Shown here one piece after another: positions 17,840 through 27,339 of a stretch of DNA of 64,000 bases. The translations under genes were made by a program, and so were the position numbers. Position 1 is the stretch's first letter. Every line of letters begins with the position of its first letter. Under the pieces are notes generated by a model. That model saw nothing but the letters and a program-made list of their open reading frames with translations. It was not told the DNA's origin and did not search any database. Source of the stretch: Streptococcus sobrinus DSM 20742 = ATCC 33478 (GTDB taxonomy: Bacteria; Bacillota; Bacilli; Lactobacillales; Streptococcaceae); NCBI RefSeq assembly GCF_000686605.1, contig NZ_JMLC01000001.1, positions 1-64,000 on the forward strand, read 5' to 3'.

Positions 17840-18511
17840 TTATTTTAAATAATTGAGATAATCATACTTTTCAAAAGTATCTGAACTGGCGACAGCGACA
17901 ATCGTTGCTTGCTCAGGAAAGATAGTGCTAGAGCTAATGTCCGTTTGTAGGCTGGCATTCTTTCTAAGTCGATAGCCAATGACATTAAGGTCGTACTTAT
18001 CGCGAAGATTTAGTTTGTTCAACTCTTTTTTCTGCCAGCTGTCTGGCAGTTCGAATTCGATAATGGACACTCCTTCTTCCAAATAGAAAATATTGTGAAT
18101 GCGATGTCGCATCAGAGTTGAAGCTAGGCTGCGTCCTGATTCACGTTCAGGAGAGATAACGCGATTGGCTCCGATTTCATAGAGCACTTCCTCAAAAGTT
18201 GCATTTTTAGCCTTGGCTGCGATATAGGGAACACCAAGTTTTTTACAGTGCATGATAGCCAGAACAGAACTCTCCAAATTGTTACCTGTAGCAATGATAA
18301 CTTGTTGGCACTGATCAATACCGGCCTCTTTCAAGGTTTCGATATTGGTAATATCTCCAAGAATAGCTTTGCTGACAGAATCTGCAATATCTTGCACGTG
18401 GTTTGGTTTATTATCGATAGCGATAACTTCTTCCCCAAATTTGGCTAACTTTTCAGCCAGGGTAGCTCCGAAAATTCCCAGTCCCAGGACAGCGATAATT
18501 TTTTCTGACAT
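17840..18511 (-). CDS. ktrA: Potassium uptake regulatory subunit KtrA (TrkA/RCK family)
   Basis: The cytoplasmic gating ring of the Ktr potassium channel. The 223-aa protein has an RCK_N Rossmann domain starting IAVLGLGIFGATLAEKLA (GxGxxG nucleotide-binding motif near residue 10) with an acidic end of strand two (AIDNKP), and an RCK_C domain from about residue 135. Its start lies 15 bases after the ktrB stop, and a short ribosome site AGGAAAAAC precedes ATG. It closes a minus-strand operon rsmG-ktrB-ktrA. Confidence 0.93.
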   Translation of the reverse strand: MSEKIIAVLGLGIFGATLAEKLAKFGEEVIAIDNKPNHVQDIADSVSKAILGDITNIETLKEAGIDQCQQVIIATGNNLESSVLAIMHCKKLGVPYIAAKAKNATFEEVLYEIGANRVISPERESGRSLASTLMRHRIHNIFYLEEGVSIIEFELPDSWQKKELNKLNLRDKYDLNVIGYRLRKNASLQTDISSSTIFPEQATIVAVASSDTFEKYDYLNYLK

Positions 18512-18526
18512 GTTTTTCCTTTCTGT

Positions 18527-19900
18527 TTAACCTAGAGTTAGGTCTGTTCTTGCGTAATCAATTGTTTTCTTAGAGCGTTGCCGGAGGCTGAGTAGGACCG
18601 TTATAGGGCCAACCCGGCCAAAGAACATGAGAGCCATGATAACGATTCTACCACCGGCAGTCAGATGAGTGGTGACATCCATGGAAACTCCTACCGTCGC
18701 TAGAGCACTGCAGGCTTCAAAGAGGAGCCGAAAGGGTGAGATATTAGGTTCTAACTCTAGTAGGGCAACATAGCCAACAAGTAGGATGATGAAAAAGAAG
18801 ACCAGAATGGTAAAGGTTCGTTTGACCAGCTGTGTCGGAATTATCCGATTGTAGACACTGACCCGTCTTTCTCCGAGGAATTCAGCTTTGAAGATGAGAA
18901 AGGTAATAGCAGTGACAATCAGCTTAAGCCCACCGGCTGTACCGCCAGGAGCCCCACCGATTAACATCTGAATCATAAAGATAAAGTTAGCGGAATTTCC
19001 AGCTTTGGTATAATCAATCGTAGCAAACCCAGCTGTCCGCATGGTGACGGTCTGGAAGAAGCTGACGAGGCCCTGATGGAAAATCCCCAAATTTCCAATG
19101 GTTTTGGGATTGTTGAATTCTAGAATCCAAGCGCTAAGGGTCCCAGCTATCAGGATAATAGCAGTAGTAGTGAGCACTAGGCGTGTTTGAATCGTTAAGT
19201 TCTTCTTAATTAGCCCAAACTTATGGGGACGTTCTTTAATCCAGCATTTGACGAGGTCAATGATAGCCATTAGGTTTCTAAAACCGAGGCCGCCAGAGAT
19301 GATGGAGAAGGCAACGGCTAGGTTGACCGTCCAATTGAGTTTGTAGTTGATGAGACTATTGTTTCCCAGATTATCAAAGCCCGCATTACAAAAAGCTGAG
19401 ACGGCTAGGAAAAGGCTGTTGAAGATGCCATTTTGCCAACCAAATCTGGGAATAAAGTCTGTCATTAGAATGAGGGCAACGATACATTCAATGGCAAAAG
19501 TAATTTTGTAAATCCTGAAGAGATAATGTTTCAAGTCGGCAATGGAATTATTGCCGATTGATGACTGCAGAATTTCTTGCTGTCTGAGTGACATTCGTCG
19601 ATTGATACTGTAGTAACTGATGGAAATCAGACTGACCAGACCTAAACCACCGATTTGCATGAGGCACATGACAACGAATTGACCTAGGCCATTGTAGACA
19701 GCGCCAACAGAAAAAACCGATAGACCTGTCACACAGACCATGGATACCGTATTGAACAGGTGGTCAAAGTAACTAGTTGCTGGTGCATTGGCATAATGCA
19801 TGATGGGAAGGGATAAAAGGATGCTTCCAATCAAGATGACAGAGATAAAGCTCCCGCTAATGCGCTGAGCTATGGATAGATGTTTAACAAAGGATAGCAT
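18527..19900 (-). CDS. ktrB: Potassium uptake channel subunit KtrB (TrkH family)
   Basis: The membrane pore of the Ktr system, 457 aa. Repeated M1-P-M2 units are visible, with selectivity-filter-like glycines in VCVTGLSVF (about residue 57), SAFCNAGFDNLG (about 175), TMRTAGFATID (about 290) and SALATVGVSMDV (about 398). The third unit is followed by GGAPGGTAGG, the intramembrane gate region. It sits 17 bases downstream of rsmG and just upstream of ktrA, so the gating subunit is co-expressed. Confidence 0.93.
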   Translation of the reverse strand: MLSFVKHLSIAQRISGSFISVILIGSILLSLPIMHYANAPATSYFDHLFNTVSMVCVTGLSVFSVGAVYNGLGQFVVMCLMQIGGLGLVSLISISYYSINRRMSLRQQEILQSSIGNNSIADLKHYLFRIYKITFAIECIVALILMTDFIPRFGWQNGIFNSLFLAVSAFCNAGFDNLGNNSLINYKLNWTVNLAVAFSIISGGLGFRNLMAIIDLVKCWIKERPHKFGLIKKNLTIQTRLVLTTTAIILIAGTLSAWILEFNNPKTIGNLGIFHQGLVSFFQTVTMRTAGFATIDYTKAGNSANFIFMIQMLIGGAPGGTAGGLKLIVTAITFLIFKAEFLGERRVSVYNRIIPTQLVKRTFTILVFFFIILLVGYVALLELEPNISPFRLLFEACSALATVGVSMDVTTHLTAGGRIVIMALMFFGRVGPITVLLSLRQRSKKTIDYARTDLTLG

Positions 19901-19917
19901 TACTGGTGAATCTCCGA

Positions 19918-20631
19918 TTAAAGTGGTTTCTTGTTAGGAAGCCCAGCCCGACGCGGATATTTATTTGGGGTCTCTTTTTTCTTCTCAACAATCGTGATAG
20001 TGCGTTGATCCCCATTTGGAAGCTGATAGGTCCTGTTTTCTGTGACTTTAGCGAATAAAAGCTTCAAGGCACCTTGGGCTTGGATCAATTCTTGGTCTGC
20101 AGCCGCTGCCTTGAGGGCTAAAAGTTGGCCATTAACTTTGAGAAAGGGGATTGTCAACTCAGACAGAACCTGCATTCTGGCTACGGCTCTAGCTGTAACA
20201 ATATCGTAGCTGGCACGAAAGGATTTGTCTTGGCCAAAGTCCTCAGCTCGACCATGGTAGAAGTGAACGCCTGTCAGTTCCAATTCTTCCGCCAGCAGGT
20301 TAAGAAAATTAATACGTTTGTTGAGGGAATCAATGATGGTGATATCAAGCTGGGGACACAAAATTTTCATGGGAAGGCTGGGAAAACCAGCACCCGCACC
20401 GATATCTAAAAGTTTGATTGGGCTATCCGTAATGAGCCCCTGCAAGACAGGTGCAAGGGAGTCGTAGAAGTGCTTGAGGTAGACATCATTTTTATCAGTA
20501 ATGGCTGTCAGATTAATCTTTTGATTCCATTCTACCAAGAGGTTGAAATAGCTTTCAAATTGGTGTTTTTGTTTGTCAGATAAATGAAAGCCCTCCTGGG
20601 CCAGTAAATCATAGAATTCTTGGGGTGTCAT
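19918..20631 (-). CDS. rsmG: 16S rRNA (guanine-527-N7)-methyltransferase RsmG
   Basis: RsmG (GidB) methylates G527 of 16S rRNA using SAM; loss gives low-level streptomycin resistance in several bacteria. The 237-aa protein shows [19 protein letters not shown] near residue 42, the SAM-binding [17 protein letters not shown] near 75, [13 protein letters not shown] near 98, and the C-terminal [14 protein letters not shown] choose ATG 20631: GAGGA lies seven bases upstream, too close to the ATG two codons earlier. It leads the ktrB-ktrA operon. Confidence 0.95.
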   Translation of the reverse strand: MTPQEFYDLLAQEGFHLSDKQKHQFESYFNLLVEWNQKINLTAITDKNDVYLKHFYDSLAPVLQGLITDSPIKLLDIGAGAGFPSLPMKILCPQLDITIIDSLNKRINFLNLLAEELELTGVHFYHGRAEDFGQDKSFRASYDIVTARAVARMQVLSELTIPFLKVNGQLLALKAAAADQELIQAQGALKLLFAKVTENRTYQLPNGDQRTITIVEKKKETPNKYPRRAGLPNKKPL

Positions 20632-20659
20632 GTTCATTCCTCAAATTTTTAATAGCTCT

Positions 20660-20689
20660 ATTCTATCACGTTTTTGTCTAGAGGTACAA
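20660..20689 (-). promoter_or_regulatory. Promoter of rsmG-ktrB-ktrA
   Basis: On the minus strand TTGTAC (20689-20684) and TAGAAT (20665-20660) are 18 bases apart, about 28 bases before the start codon at 20631. Confidence 0.55.
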
Positions 20690-21065
20690 AAAGTTTTATT
20701 TCGCTTCAGCAGTGATTATTTGCAAACTTTAGGGTGACCGTGAGGAGAGTCAGGAATATAGTTTTTGGAGGGAGAAAGTTGACCAAATAACTTGATTTAA
20801 TGGGGTAAAAACCTTTGCAGACTTGACCCTCCCTACCAGTTCTGAAGTAGAAAATGTCAGGAGCTGTTATTTCTATAATCTAAGTCAGATGAGTAACTTT
20901 CAGTGATTCGGTTAATTTTCTTACCTATAAATTCTGGCTTCAGTTGCCTACGTTCATTTCACCTGCGAATTTGTAGATCTGGGAAGTCTCGTCTTCTGTG
21001 TCCGCTTTTTTTCTAATTTTCAGGTAAGGGCAAAATCGATTACCGGATGATTTTTTCTTACTTTC

Positions 21066-21074
21066 TGTTATAAT
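21066..21074 (+). promoter_or_regulatory. Extended -10 promoter of lemA-htpX
   Basis: TGTTATAAT at 21066-21074 is a perfect extended -10 with no clear -35, about 80 bases before lemA. Confidence 0.55.
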
Positions 21075-21155
21075 AGAATAAACTAGAAAACTTTTTGCTT
21101 TGGGGAAGCTTGTCCTAAGCTTTTCCTAACGAATTTTTTATTGGGAGGACAATTT

Positions 21156-21707
21156 ATGATATGGATTATTCTTGCCATTGTGGCAATCTTAGTACTTTTG
21201 ATTATTGTTAGCTACAATGGTTTGGTGCGTTTGCGGATGCAAACTCAGGAGGCTTGGAGTCAAATTGATGTGCAGCTCAAGCGTCGGAATGACTTGATTC
21301 CAAACTTAATCGAGACGGTCAAGGGCTATGCTGCTTATGAAGAAAAGACTCTGACTAAGATTTCCGAGCTGCGAGCTCAAGTGGCACAAGCTAAGTCACC
21401 TGCTGAAACCATGCAGGCCAGTGATGCACTGACCAAACAGGTTTCAGGTATCTTTGCTGTGGCAGAAAACTATCCTGACTTGAAAGCCAATGCCAGCTTT
21501 GTTAAATTACAGGAAGAATTGGCTAATACTGAAAATAAGATTTCTTATTCTCGGCAACTCTACAACAGCACAACTGGGAATTACAATGCTAAATTGCAAG
21601 TTTTCCCGACTAATCTGATTGCTGGTGTCTTTAGCTTTAAACCTGTACAATTCTTGGAAACAGCTGAAAGTGAAAAGGCAGTTCCAAAGGTTGATTTTAA
21701 TTTTTAA
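21156..21707 (+). CDS. lemA: LemA family protein
   Basis: LemA proteins have one N-terminal membrane anchor and a helical domain; the biochemical role is unknown. The 183-aa product has a membrane segment at residues 1-20, then the family motifs [43 protein letters not shown] (from about 24; named only as a landmark) and the late [16 protein letters not shown]-like segment here reading [19 protein letters not shown] 21156 follows GGGAGGACAATTT. htpX is nine bases downstream, a conserved pair suggesting a shared membrane quality-control role. Confidence 0.92.
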   Translation: MIWIILAIVAILVLLIIVSYNGLVRLRMQTQEAWSQIDVQLKRRNDLIPNLIETVKGYAAYEEKTLTKISELRAQVAQAKSPAETMQASDALTKQVSGIFAVAENYPDLKANASFVKLQEELANTENKISYSRQLYNSTTGNYNAKLQVFPTNLIAGVFSFKPVQFLETAESEKAVPKVDFNF

Positions 21708-21716
21708 GGATCGCCT

Positions 21717-22613
21717 ATGTTATATCAACAGATTGCTTCAAACAAGCGTCGGACCTATGTGCTCTTGCTTCTCTTTTTCACACTCCTAGGGGTGATTGGA
21801 GCGGCAGTTGGCTACCTTTGGCTGGATAGTCTACTAGGTGGTGTTGTCATTGCTCTGATTATCGGAACCATTTATGCGGTCTCTATGATTTTTCAATCAA
21901 CCAATGTGGTTATGTCCATGAATAATGCTCGTGAGGTCACAGAGCAGGACTATCCAGATTACTACCACATCGTAGAAGATATGGCCATGGTTGCCCAAGT
22001 CCCTATGCCTCGGGTCTTTGTAGTTGATGATCCTTCCCTCAATGCTTTTGCGACAGGATCGTCTCCAGAAAATGCAGCAGTTGCTGCCACCTCTGGGATT
22101 TTAGCGGTTATGAATCGCGAGGAATTAGAAGGGGTTATCGGTCATGAAATCAGTCACATTCGTAACTACGACATTCGAATTTCGACTATCGCTGTTGCCT
22201 TGGCTTCTGCCATTACCTTGATTTCTAGTATCGGTGGTCGCATGATGTGGTGGGGTGGCGGTCGTAGTCGTCGGTCTAATGATCGTGATAGTGGTGGCCT
22301 AGGTGTCATTCTGCTGATTTTTTCTCTGGTGGCCCTGATTTTAGCTCCTCTAGCTGCTAGTCTGGTTCAATTGGCCATTTCTCGCCAGCGGGAATACTTG
22401 GCGGATGCCAGCTCGGTAGAGTTGACTAGAAATCCTCAAGGCCTAATCAATGCTCTCAGAAAGTTGGATCAATCGCAACCTATGCAACAGCATGTGGATG
22501 ATGCTAGTGCTGCTCTTTATATCAATGATCCTCAGAAAAAAGGAGGGATGAAGGCTCTTTTCTTTACCCATCCGCCGATTGAAGACCGGATAGCTCGCCT
22601 GGAAGCAGCCTAG
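21717..22613 (+). CDS. htpX: Membrane zinc metalloprotease HtpX
   Basis: A family M48B membrane protease that helps degrade misfolded membrane proteins. The 298-aa protein has two N-terminal membrane helices (about 15-35, 38-58), the zinc motif HEISH (about residues 143-147) within [14 protein letters not shown], two further helices (about 160-178 and 195-220), and the third zinc ligand Glu in [15 protein letters not shown] (about 222). A C-terminal [14 protein letters not shown] matches the family. AAGGATCGCCT precedes ATG. It is co-transcribed with lemA and ends at a terminator. Confidence 0.95.
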   Translation: MLYQQIASNKRRTYVLLLLFFTLLGVIGAAVGYLWLDSLLGGVVIALIIGTIYAVSMIFQSTNVVMSMNNAREVTEQDYPDYYHIVEDMAMVAQVPMPRVFVVDDPSLNAFATGSSPENAAVAATSGILAVMNREELEGVIGHEISHIRNYDIRISTIAVALASAITLISSIGGRMMWWGGGRSRRSNDRDSGGLGVILLIFSLVALILAPLAASLVQLAISRQREYLADASSVELTRNPQGLINALRKLDQSQPMQQHVDDASAALYINDPQKKGGMKALFFTHPPIEDRIARLEAA

Positions 22614-22655
22614 TGGTTGCGGCTAGACAAGCTTTTAAAAAATATAACAAAGTAG

Positions 22656-22679
22656 AATCGCCCCTGTTGGGCGATTTTT
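22656..22679 (+). terminator. Terminator of lemA-htpX
   Basis: ATCGCCC and GGGCGAT flank CTGTT and lead into TTTTTG. Confidence 0.8.
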
Positions 22680-22734
22680 GTTTGATTGTAAAGAGAATGA
22701 AAACTATTTCTGTTATATTAAAAACAATCGATTC

Positions 22735-22789
22735 TAGAGAAATAGCGCAATTCAACCTATTTGTAAGAAGTAGGTTGCTAATTTCTCTA
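22735..22789 (+). repeat. 55-base imperfect palindrome
   Basis: TAGAGAAAT and ATTTCTCTA form the outer stem; GCAA..CAACCTA and TAGGTTGC form an inner stem. It lies in the 337-base gap between htpX and the DUF177 gene with no T-run after it. It may be a processing site, a small mobile repeat or part of an RNA. Nothing else is recognised in this gap. Confidence 0.4.
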
Positions 22790-22950
22790 AAGATTAAGAA
22801 AAATAAGACGGATTGATCTTTAAAATCAGAATAACTTAACATGGAAAACTGTAGTGTCAACTGAGACTTGGCGGCTATTGTCCAAACAGACAGATGTTTA
22901 GTTTTCCTATAAGGAGATGGGATCCCGCTTTTTAACGACTAAGGAGACCT

Positions 22951-23487
22951 ATGTTTAATATTGCAGACTTAAAAAAGAATCCGGAAGGGCTGCATTTTGA
23001 CCGAGAGCTTGATATTAAAGAGCTACTCATGAGTCGGAATCCGGAAATTTTAGATATCAAAAATGTAAGGGCTAAAGGGCTTGTAGGCTATGATGAGGGA
23101 CTCTTCCTGCTTAACTATGAATTGTCTTACCTTCTGACCTTGCCATCTAGTCGCTCTATGGAGCCAGTTGACCTTGCACAAGAGACCTTGGTGTCAGAGG
23201 TATTTATTGAAGCCGGTCAGGTTGAAGCTAAAAAGGAATTGGTGGATGAAGAGCTGGTTCTGGTTCTGACAGATGACTTTATTGATCTAGAAGAAAGTGT
23301 GATTGATAATATTTTACTCAATATACCGCTTCAAGTTTTGACGCAAGCAGAAGCAACTGATGCCAGCTTGCCATCTGGTGATAATTGGTCGGTTATGACG
23401 GAATCGCAGTATCAGGATTTGCAGGAGGAAAAGAAGTCAGCCAACAATCCCTTTACCAGACTCGAGGGAATGTTTGACGAGGAATAG
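22951..23487 (+). CDS. DUF177 (YceD) family protein
   Basis: YceD/DUF177 proteins are associated with 23S rRNA and ribosomal protein L32 in many bacteria and usually sit next to rpmF. The 178-aa product has an acidic character and the typical LLNYELSYLLTLPSSRSMEP segment (about residue 50), where most relatives carry metal-binding Cys positions; no Cys is seen here. rpmF is not adjacent. GGAGACCT precedes the ATG. A CovR-like regulator gene follows 72 bases downstream. Confidence 0.8.
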   Translation: MFNIADLKKNPEGLHFDRELDIKELLMSRNPEILDIKNVRAKGLVGYDEGLFLLNYELSYLLTLPSSRSMEPVDLAQETLVSEVFIEAGQVEAKKELVDEELVLVLTDDFIDLEESVIDNILLNIPLQVLTQAEATDASLPSGDNWSVMTESQYQDLQEEKKSANNPFTRLEGMFDEE

Positions 23488-23559
23488 AGAAGATTTGGAC
23501 GATGCTAGGAAAAGTAGAAGGAAATTTTGCTTTTTCTGGAGAAAAATGGAGGTAATGAA

Positions 23560-24252
23560 ATGGCAAAACGCATTCTATTGATTGAAGGCGAAAAAAGTTT
23601 ATCACGTTTGGTATCCTTAAAACTACAGGAAAGGGGCTATCAAACAGTTGTCAGTCAAGATGGGAAATCAGGCTTAAAAACAGCCATGGAAAAGGATTTT
23701 GAACTGATTTTTATTGATTTAAAACTCCCAGACCAAGATGGTTTGGAACTGATGCAGGAACTCAGGGGACATAAATCTGTACCAGTTGTCCTGATGGTTG
23801 GTCGGGAAGATGTAGCAACCCTTCTCCCTAAAACTGACAACTTGGCCGATGATTATTTGATTAAGCCCTTTGCGGTGGAAGAATTACTTGATAAGGTTGA
23901 TGAAACCTTTCAGCGAAAAGATTTTAAACGCCGGAAGCAATCAACCAGCCAGACAACAGCTTATCAAGATTTGATTTTGGATGAGGCTAACCGCTCAGTT
24001 ATTCGCAAAGGGGAGTCCATTGCTCTGACTAAAAGAGAGTTTGCTTTGCTATCAACTCTTTTACGGCATATCAATATGGTGATGACCCGTGAGGAGTTGT
24101 TAGATTATGTCTGGAGTTATAGTGATGGGACAATTGAGACCAATGTTGTTGATGTTTACGTACGCTATCTTCGAGGTAAGATTGATATCCCTGGCCAAGA
24201 ATCTTATATTCAAACCGTGCGAGGTCTGGGTTATGTGATTCGTGAGCGTTGA
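23560..24252 (+). CDS. covR: CovR/CsrR-like response regulator with a degenerate receiver; no kinase gene beside it
   Basis: An OmpR-family regulator of 230 aa. The C-terminal winged-helix domain (about residues 140-230) is CovR-like: LTKREFALLSTLL, TREELLDYVWSY, ETNVVDVYVRYLRGKIDIPG and SYIQTVRGLGYVIRER. The receiver keeps Asp53 (FIDLKLP) and Lys102 (LIKPF). It has Gly10 where the Mg-binding Asp of the acidic pair is expected (IEGEK instead of IEDEK), and Val80 where the switch Thr/Ser is expected (LMVGRED instead of MMTARD). The linker is short. No histidine kinase follows. GGAGG precedes ATG 23560; an upstream in-frame ATG at 23527 lacks a site. Phosphorylation-independent action is inferred. 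Confidence 0.82.
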   Translation: MAKRILLIEGEKSLSRLVSLKLQERGYQTVVSQDGKSGLKTAMEKDFELIFIDLKLPDQDGLELMQELRGHKSVPVVLMVGREDVATLLPKTDNLADDYLIKPFAVEELLDKVDETFQRKDFKRRKQSTSQTTAYQDLILDEANRSVIRKGESIALTKREFALLSTLLRHINMVMTREELLDYVWSYSDGTIETNVVDVYVRYLRGKIDIPGQESYIQTVRGLGYVIRER

Positions 24253-24304
24253 GATAAACAATAGGTGAGATAAACTAAAATAGAGCTAAGTGTTGGGAAA
24301 GACT

Positions 24305-24336
24305 AGGTTTGACGGGGAGAGTCAATCCTTTTTTTA
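24305..24336 (+). terminator. Terminator after the CovR-like gene
   Basis: AGGTTTGAC and GTCAATCCT pair with one mismatch around GGGGAGA, followed by seven T residues. Confidence 0.75.
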
Positions 24337-24493
24337 TGTCTAATACTTGATTGAAATTAAAGTCAGCGCTTTTGGTACTTTATTAGAAGTGGTGGTGAAG
24401 CTAGGCAATAAGTTTGCTAGTTTTGAATGTCAAAGAGTATAAAATATGGTAAAATAAAGTATTATCAAAATATGATAGAAGTGGGGTGTTTCT

Positions 24494-24991
24494 ATGCGTT
24501 GCCCAAGATGTAATAATAATAAATCTAGCGTCATCGACAGTCGTCAGGCTGAAGATGGCAATACCATTCGTCGCCGCCGTGAATGTGATAACTGCGGAGC
24601 TCGTTTCACGACCTTTGAGCGAATTGAAGAAGTGCCTCTTTTGGTTGTGAAAAAGGATGGAACTAGGGAGCAGTTCTCCCGCGATAAGATTCTCAATGGG
24701 ATTATTCAAAGCGCCCAAAAGAGGCCAGTATCCAGTAGCGATATTGAGAATGTTATCAGTCGGATTGAGCAAAAGATTCGCAGTGAGTATGATTCTGAAG
24801 TGTCCAGCGAAGTCATTGGTAATCTAGTCATGGATGAACTAGCGGACTTGGATGAAATTACCTATGTGCGCTTTGCCAGTGTTTATCGCTCCTTCAAGGA
24901 TGTCGATGAAATCGAGAACCTGCTGCAACAGATTACCAATCGGGTTCGAAGTAAAAATAAGAAAAATAAGGTAAATGATGAAACCAATTGA
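24494..24991 (+). CDS. nrdR: Transcriptional repressor NrdR
   Basis: NrdR represses ribonucleotide reductase genes in response to ATP/dATP. The 165-aa protein starts with a zinc ribbon (MRCPRCNNN with Cys3 and Cys6; ECDNCGARF with Cys31 and Cys34) and continues with an ATP-cone domain (residues about 49-139; [31 protein letters not shown]). The basic tail [12 protein letters not shown] overlaps the start of dnaB. Linkage nrdR-dnaB-dnaI is typical of Firmicutes. Confidence 0.97.
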   Translation: MRCPRCNNNKSSVIDSRQAEDGNTIRRRRECDNCGARFTTFERIEEVPLLVVKKDGTREQFSRDKILNGIIQSAQKRPVSSSDIENVISRIEQKIRSEYDSEVSSEVIGNLVMDELADLDEITYVRFASVYRSFKDVDEIENLLQQITNRVRSKNKKNKVNDETN

Positions 24992-26153
24992 TGATTTTTC
25001 CTTTGTGAAGAATAATCAGGTCAGCAAGGATATGACCAATTTAATCCGAGTCTACCTGCCTATTGTTGGCAGTGATGCCGTTGTGGTCTATCAATACCTG
25101 ACGAGTTTTTATGATGGGGGACAAGGTCGGCATAAGTTTGCGGAAATTCTCAACCATACCCTTTTTGACCTGCCTCGCTTTGAAGCGGCTCTGGCAGTTT
25201 TGACGGGGATGGACCTGGTCGCCTTTTATCAGGACCTCTCCAATTATGTCATTGAACTGAAAGAGCCCCTGACAGCCCAAGACTTTCTGGCTAATCCTGT
25301 CTATCGGCGGCTCTTGGAAAGCCATATTGGTGATGCTGCGGTTGCCGAGCTAGAGACGCAAGACCTCAGCCAACTCCGCAATCTTTCCAAGAAATTTTCC
25401 CAAGTCTTTTCAGATAAGGGAGAAGTTGACCTGCAGCCCTTGCAGACCAAAACCAATTTTGATTTGGACAGCTTCAAGCAGAGAATGACCCTGGATGGCC
25501 TTTATTTTGGCAATGAAAAACAGGATGTCATCGCCCTCAACAATCTCTCAGAAAGGTACCAACTAACCTGGTTCGATGTCTATCAATTGGCCAAGGAAAC
25601 GTCCAGCAACCACAAGATTTTGCCCAAGCGAATTCTAGTCAAGCTCCAGCAACCCCAGGAATCGGACTCTCAAGGTTTTAGCCATGAAGAAGAGGTGATT
25701 CTTCGAGAAGCCAAGTCCTCGACACCAGAAAACTTCTTGGCTAAAGTTAAGATGGGGCTGGGAGCTGTGACCACCACCGCCAAGGAAAAGAAAATTTTAG
25801 CCGATTTGGTGGAGATGGACTTTCTTGACGAGGTCATCAATATCATGGTGGTTTATTATTTCAAACGCAATCAGTCAGCGACCCTGGGCAGAAATGCCAT
25901 GATGAGTCTGGCTAATATTGTGTCTGCAAACAAGGCGACCAGTGCTGAAGCGGCCCTAAGGGTGCTCAGCCAGCATAGCCAGGCCTATAGTAAGGCTAAG
26001 AATCGAGGGGCAGGCCCAGCTAAGCAGACAAGTTCCAGTGTGCCGGACTGGAGCAATCCGGATTATAAGGAAGAAACTAGCCCAGAGGAACAGGTTAAAT
26101 TAGATGAAATGAAGCGACAGATGCTTCAGCAATTAGAAAAAGGAGGTGACTAG
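24975..26153 (+). CDS. dnaB: Replication initiation / helicase loading protein DnaB (DnaD-like)
   Basis: The Gram-positive DnaB remodels DNA at oriC and restart sites and helps DnaI load the replicative helicase; it is unrelated to E. coli DnaB helicase. The 392-aa product has an N-terminal winged-helix part (residues 1-110), a DnaD/DnaB C-terminal helical module (about 270-345, including [22 protein letters not shown], landmark cited in part) and a charged tail. It begins inside nrdR (ATGATG at 24975) and abuts dnaI with no gap. Confidence 0.9.
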   Translation: MMKPIDDFSFVKNNQVSKDMTNLIRVYLPIVGSDAVVVYQYLTSFYDGGQGRHKFAEILNHTLFDLPRFEAALAVLTGMDLVAFYQDLSNYVIELKEPLTAQDFLANPVYRRLLESHIGDAAVAELETQDLSQLRNLSKKFSQVFSDKGEVDLQPLQTKTNFDLDSFKQRMTLDGLYFGNEKQDVIALNNLSERYQLTWFDVYQLAKETSSNHKILPKRILVKLQQPQESDSQGFSHEEEVILREAKSSTPENFLAKVKMGLGAVTTTAKEKKILADLVEMDFLDEVINIMVVYYFKRNQSATLGRNAMMSLANIVSANKATSAEAALRVLSQHSQAYSKAKNRGAGPAKQTSSSVPDWSNPDYKEETSPEEQVKLDEMKRQMLQQLEKGGD

Positions 26154-27053
26154 ATGGAGAGTATCGGACAAGCCCTCAATCGGACAGGTCATGCCAGTCG
26201 GGTTAACTTAGATGATTTGACTAATCAAATCATGGCGGACCAGGCGGTGGCTAATTTTATTTCAGACCATCAGCTGAGTCAGGCAGAAATCAAGCGGAGC
26301 CTACCCAAGTTTAACCAATTTTTGGTCGAACGACGCAAGTTCGAGACAGGCGATAGCAGCTATGTTGCTAAGGGTTATGAGCCTGTTTTGACCATGAACC
26401 AAGGCTATGCGGATGTTTCCTACAAGGAGACCAAGGCCCTCAAGCAGGCCCACGCTCAGAAGGCTATTCAGGATCGCATCCATGTGGTCAGCCTGCCAAA
26501 ATCCTATAAAACGATCACCTTCCAGGATGTTGACCTGACGGGTTCCCGCTCGGATGTCTTTCAGTATTTGGTCAATTTTGTTGACCAATACCCTAGTCCC
26601 AATCAGAAGGGGCTCTATATCTACGGTGATATGGGGATTGGCAAGTCCTTTATGCTGGCAGCCATGGCTCATGAGCTGTCGGAGAAAAAGGCAGTTGCGA
26701 CGACCATGCTCCACTATCCTAGCTTTGTCATTGATATCAAAAATGCTATCAATTCGGGAACGGTCAAGGAAGAAATTGATGCGGTTAAGTCGGTGCCGAT
26801 TCTCATCCTCGATGATATTGGGGCAGAACAGACCACCTCTTGGGTTCGCGACGAAATTCTCCAGGTCATCCTCCAACATCGGATGCTAGAAGAATTGCCA
26901 ACCTTCTTCACCTCTAACTATAGCCTAGAAAATTTGGAAGCTAAACTGGGCAATATCAAGGGGGCAGATGAGTCCTGGCAAGCCAAGCGAGTCATGGAAA
27001 GGGTTCGCTACTTGGCCAAGGATGTCCACCTCCAAGGTGAAAACCGTCGCTAA
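26154..27053 (+). CDS. dnaI: Helicase loader / primosomal protein DnaI
   Basis: An AAA+ ATPase that loads the replicative helicase with DnaB and DnaD. In 299 residues it has an N-terminal helicase-interacting domain (1-100, with NLDDLTNQIM-type helices), Walker A GDMGIGKSF (about 162-170), Walker B ILILDDIGAEQ (about 220), and sensor region FFTSNYSLENLE (about 252). ATG directly follows the dnaB stop, with AAAGGAGGTG inside the dnaB end as ribosome site. Confidence 0.95.
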   Translation: MESIGQALNRTGHASRVNLDDLTNQIMADQAVANFISDHQLSQAEIKRSLPKFNQFLVERRKFETGDSSYVAKGYEPVLTMNQGYADVSYKETKALKQAHAQKAIQDRIHVVSLPKSYKTITFQDVDLTGSRSDVFQYLVNFVDQYPSPNQKGLYIYGDMGIGKSFMLAAMAHELSEKKAVATTMLHYPSFVIDIKNAINSGTVKEEIDAVKSVPILILDDIGAEQTTSWVRDEILQVILQHRMLEELPTFFTSNYSLENLEAKLGNIKGADESWQAKRVMERVRYLAKDVHLQGENRR

Positions 27054-27113
27054 CTAAGATGGCGAAAAGCTAAGTCCATCAGCAAGAAAGAAAGGAAAGA
27101 TAGGAGGTCAGGG

Positions 27114-27281
27114 ATGACTTCTGCAAAGGTTGTTTGGCTAATTTTAGCGATTGCTACAACACTAGTAGCTTTGATGACTCCTATTGAGGGAGAAAATCTT
27201 GCTTTAATTTTTGGTCAACGGCTTGTACGAATCGGAACACCAGTTTTATTCTATTACTTAGCTTTTCGAAAAAAGAAATAA
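27114..27281 (+). CDS. Small membrane protein of 55 residues
   Basis: A short ORF opening MTSAKVVWLILAIATTLVAL has a first membrane helix at about residues 4-21 and a second at about 38-51, ending in basic FRKKK, which places the C-terminus in the cytoplasm. A textbook ribosome site AGGAGG lies eight bases before ATG 27114. It fills the gap between dnaI and der and would be co-transcribed. I do not recognise a family. The strong start signal and coherent hydrophobic pattern support a real gene. Confidence 0.6.
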   Translation: MTSAKVVWLILAIATTLVALMTPIEGENLALIFGQRLVRIGTPVLFYYLAFRKKK

Positions 27282-27339
27282 TTTGCCAGAGCCTAGCTAA
27301 TAGCTAACTCTAGGGCAAGAGAAGAAGAAAGGAAATCAA

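Larger units (their letters stand above)
20632..21155 (+). other. Divergent intergenic region between rsmG and lemA
   Basis: About 520 bases hold the two divergent promoters noted separately and a GGAAGCTT/AAGCTTTTCC hairpin in the lemA leader (about 21103-21128). Between about 20700 and 21040 I see no convincing gene, repeat or RNA. Confidence 0.45.

Noticed and set aside
26301-26879. 192-codon minus-strand ORF opposite dnaI
   Set aside because: It is antisense to conserved DnaI motifs with no start signal.
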